From contig JAZARR010000193.1 in NCBI GenBank assembly GCA_037389465.1, positions 682,001-746,000 on the forward strand: a stretch of DNA of 64,000 nucleotides, in the 5' to 3' direction. The position numbers and the translations under genes were made by a program. A model generated the notes under the pieces. That model searched no databases and was not told the origin of the DNA. It was given only the letters and a program-made list of their open reading frames with translations. The stretch comes from Baylisascaris procyonis (Eukaryota > Nematoda > Chromadorea > Rhabditida > Ascarididae). Of this stretch, positions 1-12,933 are shown piece by piece. The stretch's first letter is position 1, and every line of letters begins with the position of its first letter.

Positions 1-581
1 CGTGACTAATAATTCCTCCTAACGCCATTGCCATTTCTTTTTTTCTCATTCCTATATTGCTTCTTTTTATTGTGCTTCCATATGAAAATAACAAAAAATT
101 TATACAATTGTTTGGAATTTCATCGTGCAAAATTTGGCACCTTTCCCACTTTTTTTGTAAAAATTTTTTTTTCGGAGAGAAAAAAAGGGGAAGAATATTA
201 TTACGATTACGTCTTCCAAAGGAAACGTCACTCTCTATGATAGGCGTTCAATGCCGGCGTTATTTCATTGCCCTAACTAATATCTTCAGCGTTCATATTT
301 TCGACTTGTAAATTGTATCACCTGAGATTAACTGGCATTCTTTTCAATTGATATGCAAATTTACAGTGAAAATTCCTCTTTATGTTCTCGTGGAACCTTT
401 AATTGGGCTCTAAGTTACCTGTGAAATCACTGAAATAAACTAATACTCTCACGATTTAGTCGTATTGAAATTGCGACAATATCAAATGGAATATTGATAA
501 AATTAGAAAAGAAGATGAAAAAAAAAATTCATATTTCGGGATAAATATTCAATAAGCGCATATAATTAAATATTTTTGAAT
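1..581. other. upstream flank of the BTBD8-like gene
   Basis: No convincing coding exon is visible. The stretch is AT-rich with poly-T runs. It contains an ATGCAAAT octamer near 353. It probably includes promoter or 5' untranslated sequence for the gene that follows, but no TATA element or start site can be assigned from the sequence. Confidence 0.4.
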
Positions 582-786
582 ATGCAAATTACAGACGATA
601 GAGCTGCCTCTCAAGCATCACAACATACATGCACGATGGAAGAGTCTAACGAATTCGACGAATTAAATCCTGCAACCGAAGAAGACGATGAGAGAAGAAG
701 TGAAGAACATTCAACGTCACAAGGTGATTCGCTTGAAGCATCAAAGAACACGTCGATGTGTCAATTAACGGATGTCACTAATACTG
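582..786 (+). CDS. BTBD8-like exon 1
   Basis: The exon starts at ATG 582 and encodes an acidic, Ser/Thr/Glu-rich segment. It ends in phase 1 before a GTTCGT donor at 787. A stronger GTGATT donor at 724, after CAAG, is in the same phase and would remove 21 residues. Both join cleanly to exon 2. Confidence 0.55.
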
Positions 787-3708
787 GTTCGTTGTTCGTT
801 TCGTAACTTCTACCTCTAAGCGTCTGATATATCGGTTGGGGGGAGGGGAGAGGAGGGATTTAGAGGATCATTGTTATTTTTTTTCTTCTAACGAAATACT
901 TTTATTTTTTCAATGAATTTTTTTCGGGCGGAATTTTGGATTTATTTTAATTCATTCAAGAAAAATTTCAAATTTTTTAAAAAATTTTTGATGAAAATGT
1001 GAAAAATCTCATTCATTATATTCATCTCTTATTACTTCTATCATTATCATTTATGTACGACTAATGATAGAAAATTTTCGCGATTTTTGAATGACATTTG
1101 AAATGTCATTTGGACAAATAATTTAGAGCGAATTATTTGAGAAGAGAGTCGTTGACAAACTTTTTTTTGTGAATTTTGCTTACGTCGCAATCAGTAGAAA
1201 ATAGCGAAGAAAAATTGCTTTTTTTTTGCATTAGAGATGTGATGAAGAATTTTTTTTTATTTGAAATTGACTTTTTTTTATTTCGAGGAGCTTAGGTGGA
1301 GCGTAATATAATTATTTGAAAAACAATGTTTTCTTATCATGAGGTGCTTTTTTTCGTAAATAAATGAAATATCAAAAAAAAATTTTTTTTCATAAAAAAT
1401 TTTCATAAATTAATTGAATATTTAAAGAATTTTTTATAACTGAATTGAATAATAAAAAAAATTTCTTTCATTATTGGAGCTAATTATCATATAACGCTTC
1501 AAAAGTTAAGTGAATTACCAAAAGAAATGAGATGAATATTAGAGAGAATTAATTGATTACCGTATGATAAAACCATTATTCGTTAATTTGAAGCTAGCGC
1601 ATTTGTGAATCATTGCAGCTCTATATTTATCGTACACTATTTTCGTATATTTTGATTCATTTAGCGCTCTGAATTTTTTTTTTGAATTTTATTTTTTAAT
1701 TCGATGACTAGGCTGTTCTCTCTTTCTCCTTTTAAACAGGATTATTTTCACTTTGCTTTCTGTCTCTGTTTTTGGGAGGGAGGGGGGGGGGGGACAAATA
1801 CTCATGGTCAACCCAATTTCTTTGTGTTTGATTTTCAATTGGATTTTGTAAGCGGATTTCCTTTTGTTCGAACTGTCCTATCATTATAGTGCAACAGAGA
1901 TGTTAGATGTTTTTTATGGAATAGACAATTTTAAAATTTATCATTTATCATATTTTTTTAACTTATAAAATTGCCTCGTTGAGAAAATTGGTAGCCAAAA
2001 AAAAAATATTTAATTAGTTGAGAATGAATTATATATTTTCGTATTTTGACTTAATTTTTAATATTTATGTTTGTATAAAATATATCTTTGGTATATTCCC
2101 TTACTCAAGTAAACAGATGTATGCATATGTTGATCAAAAAAGTATATAAATAATGATTGGGTAACACAATTCTAGCTCTATTCGGTTTACTTAAACTGCT
2201 CCTTATTGCACATTTATTCACCCAATTTATGAGTTCTTTTTAGCCTGTCTCTCTGGCTTCTCTATTAACTAGATTCAACTTTTCTTCCCATTTTCATTCA
2301 CTTTGCCTTTTTTAATTTTTCCATTCAAACCCTCTTCTTTTTCTATTTCTTATCGGCTTCATATGCATTTTCCTCGTTGGCCGATTATTTGCCATTTGTG
2401 ATACCCCATAACGATGAAATTTTTATGAAAATATTTTTCTTTGCCATTTTCTTTTGCAAAAAAAGAATTCATCTTCTTTTTTAATTATATAATACAGTAA
2501 ACAAATATACGGCCTGTAGTATTCACCTATATTTTTTTGAAGTATTTTTTGAAGTAAGGAAATCACTTTGTTGTCACCTTGGAATTTCCTTCAGCTCGTC
2601 TTTATTGTCTAGCTGTTGGTGCCGATTTTAGCTCTTTACTTGAAAATATTATTATTTAATTTCTAACTTTACTTAGAGAGGAATCTTTTTTTTACTTTGA
2701 TAAATTAAACTCTTTTGAGGTAATATGATGCCCGAACGTGCTCCAACTATGACGTCATTTCGTGAATTGGCAACCGATTCACCAATGTGTACATCGCTAT
2801 CGTCGGAACGTTTAGATAGTCGTCTTTCTACAAGGGACGAATCGTTAACAAGGCAAGAATCAATGGAACATGAACGCAAGAGATCAGTTGCAGATAGTAA
2901 GATTTCAGAATTTTTTTGAGGGGGGAATTTGAATATAAATTACAAAAAATGATTGAAGATGGATTTAGATTAAATATTTCCAGGCAGAAGAAGATATTCA
3001 GAGAAAAAGTGATGCTTCTATGATAGGATTTTTCTTCTTTGATAAGATTAATGTGTTGTGCCATGGCCATCTTTCATATAGCCTAATATTGAATATTTTA
3101 GGAGGGTAGGGTTACTTGTTTTTTAAAGCTTTAAGCTTTTTAAGTCCTTTAAAAAAATCCTCAATTTTTTTCAAATGAATGTATAATATAAGATATATGA
3201 GATAAAGGTACAAAGGTAAGCTAATTAGTATAAGGTAAAAATTAAGTAGGGTATAGAAAAAAATATCCTCTCCGACCTGTTGAAAGAAAATTTTTTAATC
3301 GGGTCAGAGAGGAAGATTATTTCCAGCTTTATACCATCATCTAACAATAAAAAAACGATCAAATTGTTTGTTGAAATGCATAGAACAGCAATGCTCTATT
3401 TATAGTAGAGCTACGCTCTACCACTAGTGCAAACCTTTTAACATATAAATTAGTGACGTCATTGTATGACGTCACCAACGCGAAATATAGCCATTGTTAA
3501 TATTTCTATTTATTGCAGTGTCATCCGGTAAATTTATTCGATTTGATGAAACAATGCAAAATGAGCCAAATAGTAATTTGGAACAAGAGAGGCATTCGTC
3601 GGCTGGAGGTTCGAAGCATATCTTTCAGATGTTCATCGGGCTTGGTGGTTAGCTTTTATTCTAATTATTAGCCGTATGCTTCAGTAAAATATTATAGTTA
3701 TGGAATTG

Positions 3709-3776
<68 letters not shown>

Positions 3777-4607
3777 CCTAAAATCGGATTTACTTTTATT
3801 TCATCGATTTTACGTTGGGTTATCTAAAGTCGAAAATTTTAACGTTTATAAATTATCGTTGTCGATTTTTTCGAAAAGATGTGACCAAGAATTTTAAATG
3901 GGAACTTCGAATTGCAAAAAAAGAAAACGAAAATCGAATTCCCTCGAGAAAATTTTGATTAAGTCTGAAAATTTTCTTTGCTAGCATATCTTGAAATTGG
4001 CTATTGCCAAGAAAGCAACAAATCAAAAATGAAGAAAAAAAAGAGTTCAAACAATTCGATCATAAATCACATCTTTTAAAGTGCTCACAAAGATATATAT
4101 AAGAAATTTTAGGCGTTATGGATTTTGTGCTAAAAAATAGACTAGACAATTGATGTATAGTTGATATTGTTTGGTATTGTCTGTGTATGAATGTCGGACA
4201 ATATCTGTGTACAGTTGGAATCCTTAACAATACGTTTACCACTTCAATGATATTCGATTACTATAGCACTCAAAGCATGTCGGCCTTTAACTGTAATGGA
4301 GGTAGAGAGTAGCGAAATAAGAGCAGGTTCGTCGAATCACCAAACCGCATATGCTGCTCTTAGAAAGTCGTACTGACGTCATCCTGGAATAAAAGGTTAG
4401 GAAGTGCTGTTTGATTTTGTTGGGAGGAGTCTTTATTCAATAGTATACGGTATTATGTCTCATTTTAGATCGTGGTTGAAACCGCTATCACTATAGAACG
4501 ATTCATTTTGGAAAGAAGTTTCGAAATTGCTTCATTTTCGTACTTTATGAAACGATTGATTCGAATATCTCATTGAGGATGTTTTTAAGAAATTAGTGCA
4601 TAAATGC

Positions 4608-4650
<43 letters not shown>

Positions 4651-7600
4651 TTCGAATATTTTCAAGGGGGAAAACGCAAAAACATTTGAGGAAGAATAGC
4701 AAAAAAGGAGGAAAAACGTTTGTGAGATGTGAAACTTAGAAAGCTGTTTTATCAATAAATTTACATATCGTAGTTTTAATTAGAACATCACTACCATTAA
4801 TCGTTACCTAATTAATGTGTTATCGTCTGGGAAATAATTGCTTAAATCTCGAATTTATTTGTAATCTCCCTCGTCATATCTATAAATTAAGGTCAGAGAG
4901 GCATCAAACCACTTGGTCATTGAAAGGATACTTTTCAGGGATCTTTGAATGGTCTTAGAAGTAAAAGTCATGGAAGTAATCCAAGTTTTCAGGTAATACG
5001 GATGGTGAAATGTGGCATAGTGCGCCTGGACCAGAAGGTATCAGAGGACGTGCGATGATGGCTCGAAGACTTTCGGTCACCTCTCTTACGTCACTCACAT
5101 CGATCGATTTAACACCTAATTATGATGGTATGCTATCGATCTTTTTTATAGATTTTCTCAGTTTTCATTAGAAGCATTGAATAAAACAATTTAATAATTA
5201 TTCGAAAAAACACTAAAGACCAGGTCTATTATTTCAAGTTTATTATATTTTTAGTGAAATGTTTCAAAGAAATGATTTTTCAGGATCGATGCCAATCGCT
5301 GATCGAAATCCATCATGTAAATTGGCTGCTGATTTATTAAATATGTACCTCAAGAATATCGATACCGATGTGGTTGTTAAAACGGATAATGGCGAATTAT
5401 TTGCACACAGGTTTGGAGTTTTATTTATTTATTTATTTATTTTTTTATTTTTATTTTTAGTAAATGTTATAATAGATACTGTTGCGATTGTCTATGATGA
5501 TGAAAAATTAACTCTGTGGGATGTTGAAAGTCGCGGAAAGGTCCCTTCTCCCCTCTCCCTCCCCCCTCTCCCTTCCCACCTCCTCTATATCTTCCTCCGT
5601 AATTTTCTTCTTTCCCTTATTGGCATGGAATAAAAAAACCACCAAACTCTTAAAAATTTTGCTTGTAGGTATTGTTTTCTGCTATATTTTCGTTTTTCCT
5701 TTCGCATCTATCATTTCGGGCACATTGCTAACTAATAGGTTGAGTGGATTATTACTCATGATGGTCTTTATTTGAGACAGCAATTTGCTAGATGCTAGAT
5801 GGTTCGTGGTTTTTTGTCGTTCTCTTTCATCGCATCAGAATCACTCCCCAACCGGAAAACATCGCATTTTTTCGTGGGAGTTCATCTGGCCAGCGTTCAG
5901 TTATTATGAGGCCGCCAGCTTGCTCAGCTAAAAGCCACACTTACCCATTCTATCTATTTCTTACCTCCACTGCTCCCCCCATCCCCTTCTGTTTACTTTG
6001 ACCTTTTTTGTTAGATTCCTGCTTCGGCAAATTACTAGCTAACTTTGTACTAGGATTAATTGCTTGACGTCATATGACGTCAAGCACATTTGATATCGTA
6101 CGTTGTACGACAGTATGCATAATTAGATTCACCAACTTCATTCACTCTGATCCCTTAAACTTCGATCATTTTAGAATTTTTTCATGCAAATATGCTTAAT
6201 GACATGCTGAAATAATGCTTAAAAATTTCAGGTGTATATTATCGGCGACATGTCCATATTTTAAAAATCAACTACAAAAGCATCGTAAGAATCAAATCGA
6301 ATTGAAAGGGCAAGATTTATTCTTTATTGAAAAATATTTTTCCTGTCTAGTGTAAGTTAAGTCGAAAAAACTTTACTATGAAATAAGACGATTGATGTAA
6401 AGTTATTTACAATTAGCTTTTTGTTAAAATATTCTGAGATGTTTGGGTATTTAAGCCCAATGAAATGGTACCTCAAGTTCGAGGAATATCTTTTATGGAA
6501 TATGGATTTGTAGTTATTCACGGACCGCGGTTCATTTCTTTCTATCGTTTCTATACGGAGGATTAACATCAATTGGCGATGATGTTGATGTATGGGAATT
6601 GGTTTCATTGGCCACTCATCTCAATATGGATAGTCTCACTCGTGTTATTCTACTCCATTTTCGTGCTAACAAATGTCATCTCTTCCATCGGGTACGTTAA
6701 ATTGTAATTTTATTTTTAGTTCTTCTTTTTCTTTGTTATATTTATCCCGCCGTCATGCTTTTATAAATTTGCATTTGTAAAGAACATTGTGGCAATATTG
6801 TCCACCTGTATATTTATTTATGTGTATGTCTATGATTGTATGAGTGTGTCTGCGTGCATCTGCCTGCCCGAGTAGACAGGTCATCTAGGTTTGAGAATCG
6901 CTGTCGATAGAGTTATGGACATAAGCTACAAATTAACCTCTCCATCCATCGTTTAAATTGATCTAGTCACGAGAAAGAGATTCGGTGACTTAAAAATATC
7001 GGAAAGAGATTTACGTGGCCGAAGATTTAGTTGCCTGAAAAATTTGCATATATTTTTAAAGTGGTCGTTTACAGAAAACGAATTCTCTGCGGATATTTAC
7101 TTTGAGCAACCATTTCCTTTAAAACGTGATTTTTTGCGCATATAATCTGATATAAATATGATGTTATCTATTGGTAATTTGAAAAATTATCAATTGTTAT
7201 GAGGCGAATTGCAAAAGCGCATATTGTGCCAGCTTGACGTGCGCTTTCCAATTTCTTTGTATTTTTATTATTTTTCGTTTTTTTTTTTAAGGCTTTAAGA
7301 AGAGGTTCTTAAGAAATGAACTAATTTCAGCCATGTGCAACTTGTGTCTCAGCGGTATTCGATGCTTTACCACAATTCTATGCCATTAAATGTCTTCGTC
7401 CACTCTACGATGAGGTATGTCTAGAATCTTTTTTATCATCTTTTTGGTAGAAGATTCTTCGTTTCTCTAGTCATAAAATCGAATTATTTTCTAGCACGAA
7501 GCGGTCGGTCATCTTTCTGGCAATCATTTTTTGCATGAAGCGGTCGGTCACCTCCTAGATAATGAAAGTAACAAAGCCGATAAGAGAGAGTAAAGGAATG

Positions 7601-10600
7601 GCTTCTTATAAATAAATAACTTTCTTTTCAGATTGCCATCAAATTGGTGGCCGAATAGCTTTTAGTGCTTCTTTAAGAGGATTGACTATAACTATTTTAA
7701 GATCTGATATCTTTTGATTTTCGGTTTAAATTACCTTGCAAATGATGTGGGATTGGAAATTTGTGGGGATTATATTCTTACGTCGATGCAAAATTTAAGT
7801 TTTTATACCAGAGGAGTGTATCTAATGCCGCGTTATATTGATGTTTTTTCATTATTTATAATAATGCGGCGTTAACCGGTAATAACCATCTGTGTTATAT
7901 TGGCATATTTGTGTTAAAAATAGCACTTGTGTAATAATTTGATTTGTTGAGGTGGATATTTACTTCGGGCGATATTGTTCAAGCGTAATGTTGTGACCAT
8001 ATGTAAAGTAGCATAGGCCGTATTTTTTCTGTTATGACATGAATAGCTAAAATAGTGTAGAAAATTATTTAGCTTATTTGAATGCTTTCAATTCTGCGAA
8101 TTTTAGCAAGGTGAATTTAATATATTCGCCGGGTTTGGGTCATAGCTTTTCAATTGCTTCATACTATCTCTGCTATATTATATGGTCATTTGCATATCTT
8201 TTTTATGAATATTTACATAAAAGATTGCAGGCATTATCGTGGCAAGCGAAACATTTTGCGCGTATCTGGAAGGGTCGAGTGTTTATGCACTTGAATCCAC
8301 GTTGGCAAAAGGAATGTTTTGAGACACTTGTACGAGAAATGGTAATTTCTATTTTTATTCCTATTTCTTATTCCTATTCCTATCCTTAATTATCTATATA
8401 AATTTACCATCCAATCGAGTCTGTTAAGTCAAAAAATTTAAAAAATAAAAATTTAAAAATTGTGAAAATTACTCTCAGGAAAAGAGCCTGAATTAACCTG
8501 ATTTAAAGTTGCGTTAAATTTTTAGAGTAGATCATCACTTTGAAGCTCTCGAAAATTTCCAAAATTCCAATTTTTTATTCATATAATATAGTATAATATC
8601 ACTGAGTTTGTATTTTTCATCCGTATTGGATTATTGATGTAAATTTGAAAGGTTTTCCTAAAGTTTTTGCTGTTATACAGTATGCAAAATAACTTAAGAA
8701 TAGACCAGGAATAATAGCAGGAAGAAATTTACATATGCCTTTTATCTTGAAAAAAAAGCAAAAAAATTTGCATAATATAATCCTCTGTAGTATTCGCTTT
8801 TCTAAAAAGTCAACCTTATATAATTTTTTCTTTCATTGAAATTTTTTATTTTTAATGATAATTTAATAAATATTTTAGGATGAAGAATCCGTTATTGATG
8901 TTCTTCTTGGATGTGAACGATTGCAGGTTAGAGACTTAACTTTACTTAAATTTATCAAAGTGGTTATTGTTTATTATAAAAATTATTTTTTATATTTTAT
9001 AGAATGATATCTTAAAGTATTCATTTCCTTAGTATAATTTGAACCTTAGCGGATATTTATTTTCATTGTTTTCTTTAAACACAAATGTTATCTCTGATTT
9101 GTTTTATTTAATTATTTGTTTTTATTTATTGATTTGTTTATCTATTCATTTTTTACAGTACAAAGTTGGTACACTTCTTTCATAGCCCACAATTACTGTA
9201 ATAAATCACAGTAGTGAATCTAAATGCTCAACGTGATTCATACTTGTATATTGCAGATGTCACTTCCGAGATCTAAATCGACGGTCGCAAGTGAAGTTGT
9301 ACAAGGTTTAGTTGCGGATGTATTAGAATATTGTCAAGAATTTCTTATGCAATCGTTTGATACGGTGATCGGTTCAGAGGCATTCAAAGCACAGGGGAAG
9401 GTGAGTATTTTATGGGATTTATCACTTGAATTTATTTATTTCACTATTGCCTCGAGTTGTAAAATATCTTTGAATATATTAAAAAAATGGAAATTTCCAT
9501 TTAAGATATTTATTATTTTTTGTAATAAAATAATTGTTATATCTTAAACTTATCAACTAACCATTAAAATCTTTGATTTTGAGATTCTTTGAGATTTTAC
9601 TATCTTTATTTATTCAGAAAGTATATCGGTATTGTTTTTTCAATTTCTTGGAGTAATAATGTTTCGCTAATCTATAGCAATTCGTTTTTTTCTATCTTAC
9701 CACCTTCTTCAAGTATTGGATTTGGATTTGAATCACCGAACATGACGGCTAAATATTTCCCCCCTCACCGCTCCCCCTGTCGGTGTATACAATTCACAGA
9801 TTCCGATTTTCAGAGGTGGTGGAAAAAATTGAAAATAACAGATCGTATTGTTCTGCGGCCCAGATTAATTAATGGACTTTTTGTTTCTTACTTACCTAAG
9901 TTTATGAGTACATCGACCAAGTTAAAAGAAGTTTTCCATTGTTATGGTTCATCGTGGGGGGAGGGGAGGGAGGGAGGAGGAGGGAAGGGAGAAGTGCGGG
10001 ATAATAGAGTTGATAATGTTAGGGCACATCTTTTAAAAAACTCTCTATATGCTTTGTCAATAAATCATCATCTTTTTTTAAAGGGATTGGCGTTGAATCT
10101 ATCGTTATTGGAAGATGTGTTGCCAACCCTTGTACGTAGTCTGTCGGCTGATACTGCAATAAGGACCTATCTGAATCTTTTGGAGCTTTTCAAAACGATT
10201 CAGAATCAACCTCCATCACCTAAACGAACGTCTTCTTCTATGTCGATTCCAATCGATGAATGGAGTCCTGTAGGATTTTCTGAAAAAATATTTCATTTTT
10301 TTTTTTAAATTTTATGTAGACGATTAATATGTGTTAAAAAAAGGTTATGAATAGAGGCATTGAATAAATCAAAACTTTCGTTGTTGTACCAAATCCTGGA
10401 TCAATCCTCATTGCACGACTTTTTTATATGGTGGAAATTTTTTTGAAAATATCAGAAATTTTTTTTTTTGAAAAATGTTTTTTTCAGATTTCAGATTTTC
10501 TCTCCAATTTTGAGTTAGTTTACTAATATCAATTCTTAAGGATTCAAATTTTTAATATTAAACCTACACTTATTATATATTAATGTATCATACAACGATT

Positions 10601-12877
10601 CTGTATTTCCTTCCATCTTTTTCTCTGAGTTTTGGTTGTTTTAATTTTTTTTAAAAACAATTCTGCTTACCCAAAACTTTATCCTTATTTTTGCATAAAT
10701 TTATCTGATGTTATTATTTTTAAAAAGTTGCAATATTTCGGCTTATAGTAATGAACGTGATCGAAGAAAAATGTTTAATTTAGTACTCATTATGATTGAA
10801 CTATACTATTACTGGAATAATTCTAGCACAAATGAGGGGGCAAATGAAATTATAATAATTAAATGTAATGATTCGATTAAGAGTAGAATTTAAAACCTAT
10901 GTGAAATATTTAATATTTCCGGAATATTTAATAAATATTTAATATTTCCGGTCGGAAAGTTTCTTATTTATAGAGATTTCTTAATTTGGTACGGCGATTG
11001 TATGAATTGATCGATAGACACCTTCTCCATTATGCGGCTTCTGTGGTGAAAGCAGAAGCATGGAATCAACTTAGTGAAGCTGATCAACAACGAATACAAG
11101 ATAGTATGTGAAATTATTTTCAATTTTACTATGAACTTTATTTATATATTTATATTTGTATGATTTATTTAACGAATATTTTGTTTGTATTTTAATTGTT
11201 CACTTAATAATTATTATATAAATAAAATTTTATTGAAAAGACAGAATATGTAAGTAGTAATAAGCGATATTTGGTTTCTAACCATATATTTGATAGAGCC
11301 TTTTATAGCGCATTTTAGGTGGAAGTCATTGTTGAATGAATAGATGATAGTGGGCACTACTTCAATAGTAATATCCTCCAGGATTTTTTCGTACACTCAA
11401 AAGAGAGGGATATTAAGGTTATTACAGGATATTCAGCAAAGCGAAACTAAAAGAAAATGATATGATCCCCTTAGGTTAAAAAAAAACGGTAGAGTTTTAT
11501 TCAATTTTTTTAGGAATTATTGGATGTATTAGTACATTGGATGAGTTTCATCTAGCAAGACAAAATCGATGTTGATAAATTTTTAAAGAATATTTTCTAG
11601 CTGGAATATTCGTCGAGATGAGACAACCGAAAGCACCTCCACCAAAATTATCGAGTTTTAATAGAGTTGGTTTTTGTTTTATTTTTATTTATTTAAACAA
11701 TAGAATAGAATTGGTTTAATTTTTATTTTTATTTATTTAAACGATTTGATTATTTCGATTTATTTTTATTTCGAACGGTTGAATAAATGTTGATGGGCAC
11801 TTAAAATATTGTTGAATCGATTTGAATGTTTTGAATTTGTGGAAAATTGGGAGAAAAAAACATTCAACAATATTACAGTCTATATGGGAAGATTTTTGGA
11901 TTGTGTTTGAATGAACTAGGACCTTTATTTTATTTATTTGTTGGTACTACACTCAAGAGAAGAGAGTGTAAGGGGGTGGGGGGTTGTATGAAGTTGAGTT
12001 TGGTATCAGCAATATTTTTAACAAATTTTTTGAAATATTTGGAAATTGGAGGAAGATTTTTTGGCGTCTGAGGCTTATTTTATAAAAAAGGCGTCCAGTT
12101 TTTATGTTATTAAAGAAGAGTATAAATCTGAGACGAAAATGGTTAAGAATTCTTCACTCGGCAAATATTGGTCCTCGATGGACCATGAAAAAAAGCTTAG
12201 AATTTTAGGAACGATAGAGGATAGCTTATAAAAAGTGTATAGTAATGTGAAGTTTGCGTTCAAAAATTTTTGCAAATTGCTGTTATTGAAGCTGTAATTC
12301 CTCTGAAGCATGACTTATCCCCCCGCCCCCTCCGATAACTCCCTCCCCTCATTCCCATCTCAAAAAGTCTTAACGAGAATTGATGATATCCATATATTAT
12401 GCATCTCTGTGCGATTTTTATGAGTTTTTTGAGGAAAAAAAATTTTCTTCCAGAATTTTTTGTCGAATTCATAAAATTTAATAAATATTTAGACATATAA
12501 GCGCTCTGCAAGTGCAGGTGTTCAAATGTCGGTCGGGAGTATACATGAAAGGACACGTTCATTAGAGCGTGCTCGTCAATTCTCGGTCATTGAACAGGTA
12601 TGGATTGAATTACACGAAATATTTCTGCATTCTAAAACGACAGATACTGTCTTTGGTTTCAAATACTGCCTTTGGGGTTTCACAAATTTGCATTTGCGTA
12701 GTTATGTTTGTATAATTTGCAAAGGTATTTGCATATTTCCTCAAATATCACTTAGGTTTCATTAATAAAATTTGATGCCCATAAATCGGCATCGAAGAAT
12801 GATCCCATATAGTGATTTTCAAGTTGATCTGTTTTATTTTGACTTGAATTGTAGATATTTAAATATATCAAAAAATT

Positions 12878-12933
<56 letters not shown>

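Noticed and set aside
9589..10308. A 239-codon frame read as one exon
   Set aside because: Only its 3' part (from 10084) matches the BTBD8-like protein; the upstream part is intron with G-rich sequence and an in-phase acceptor at 10083.
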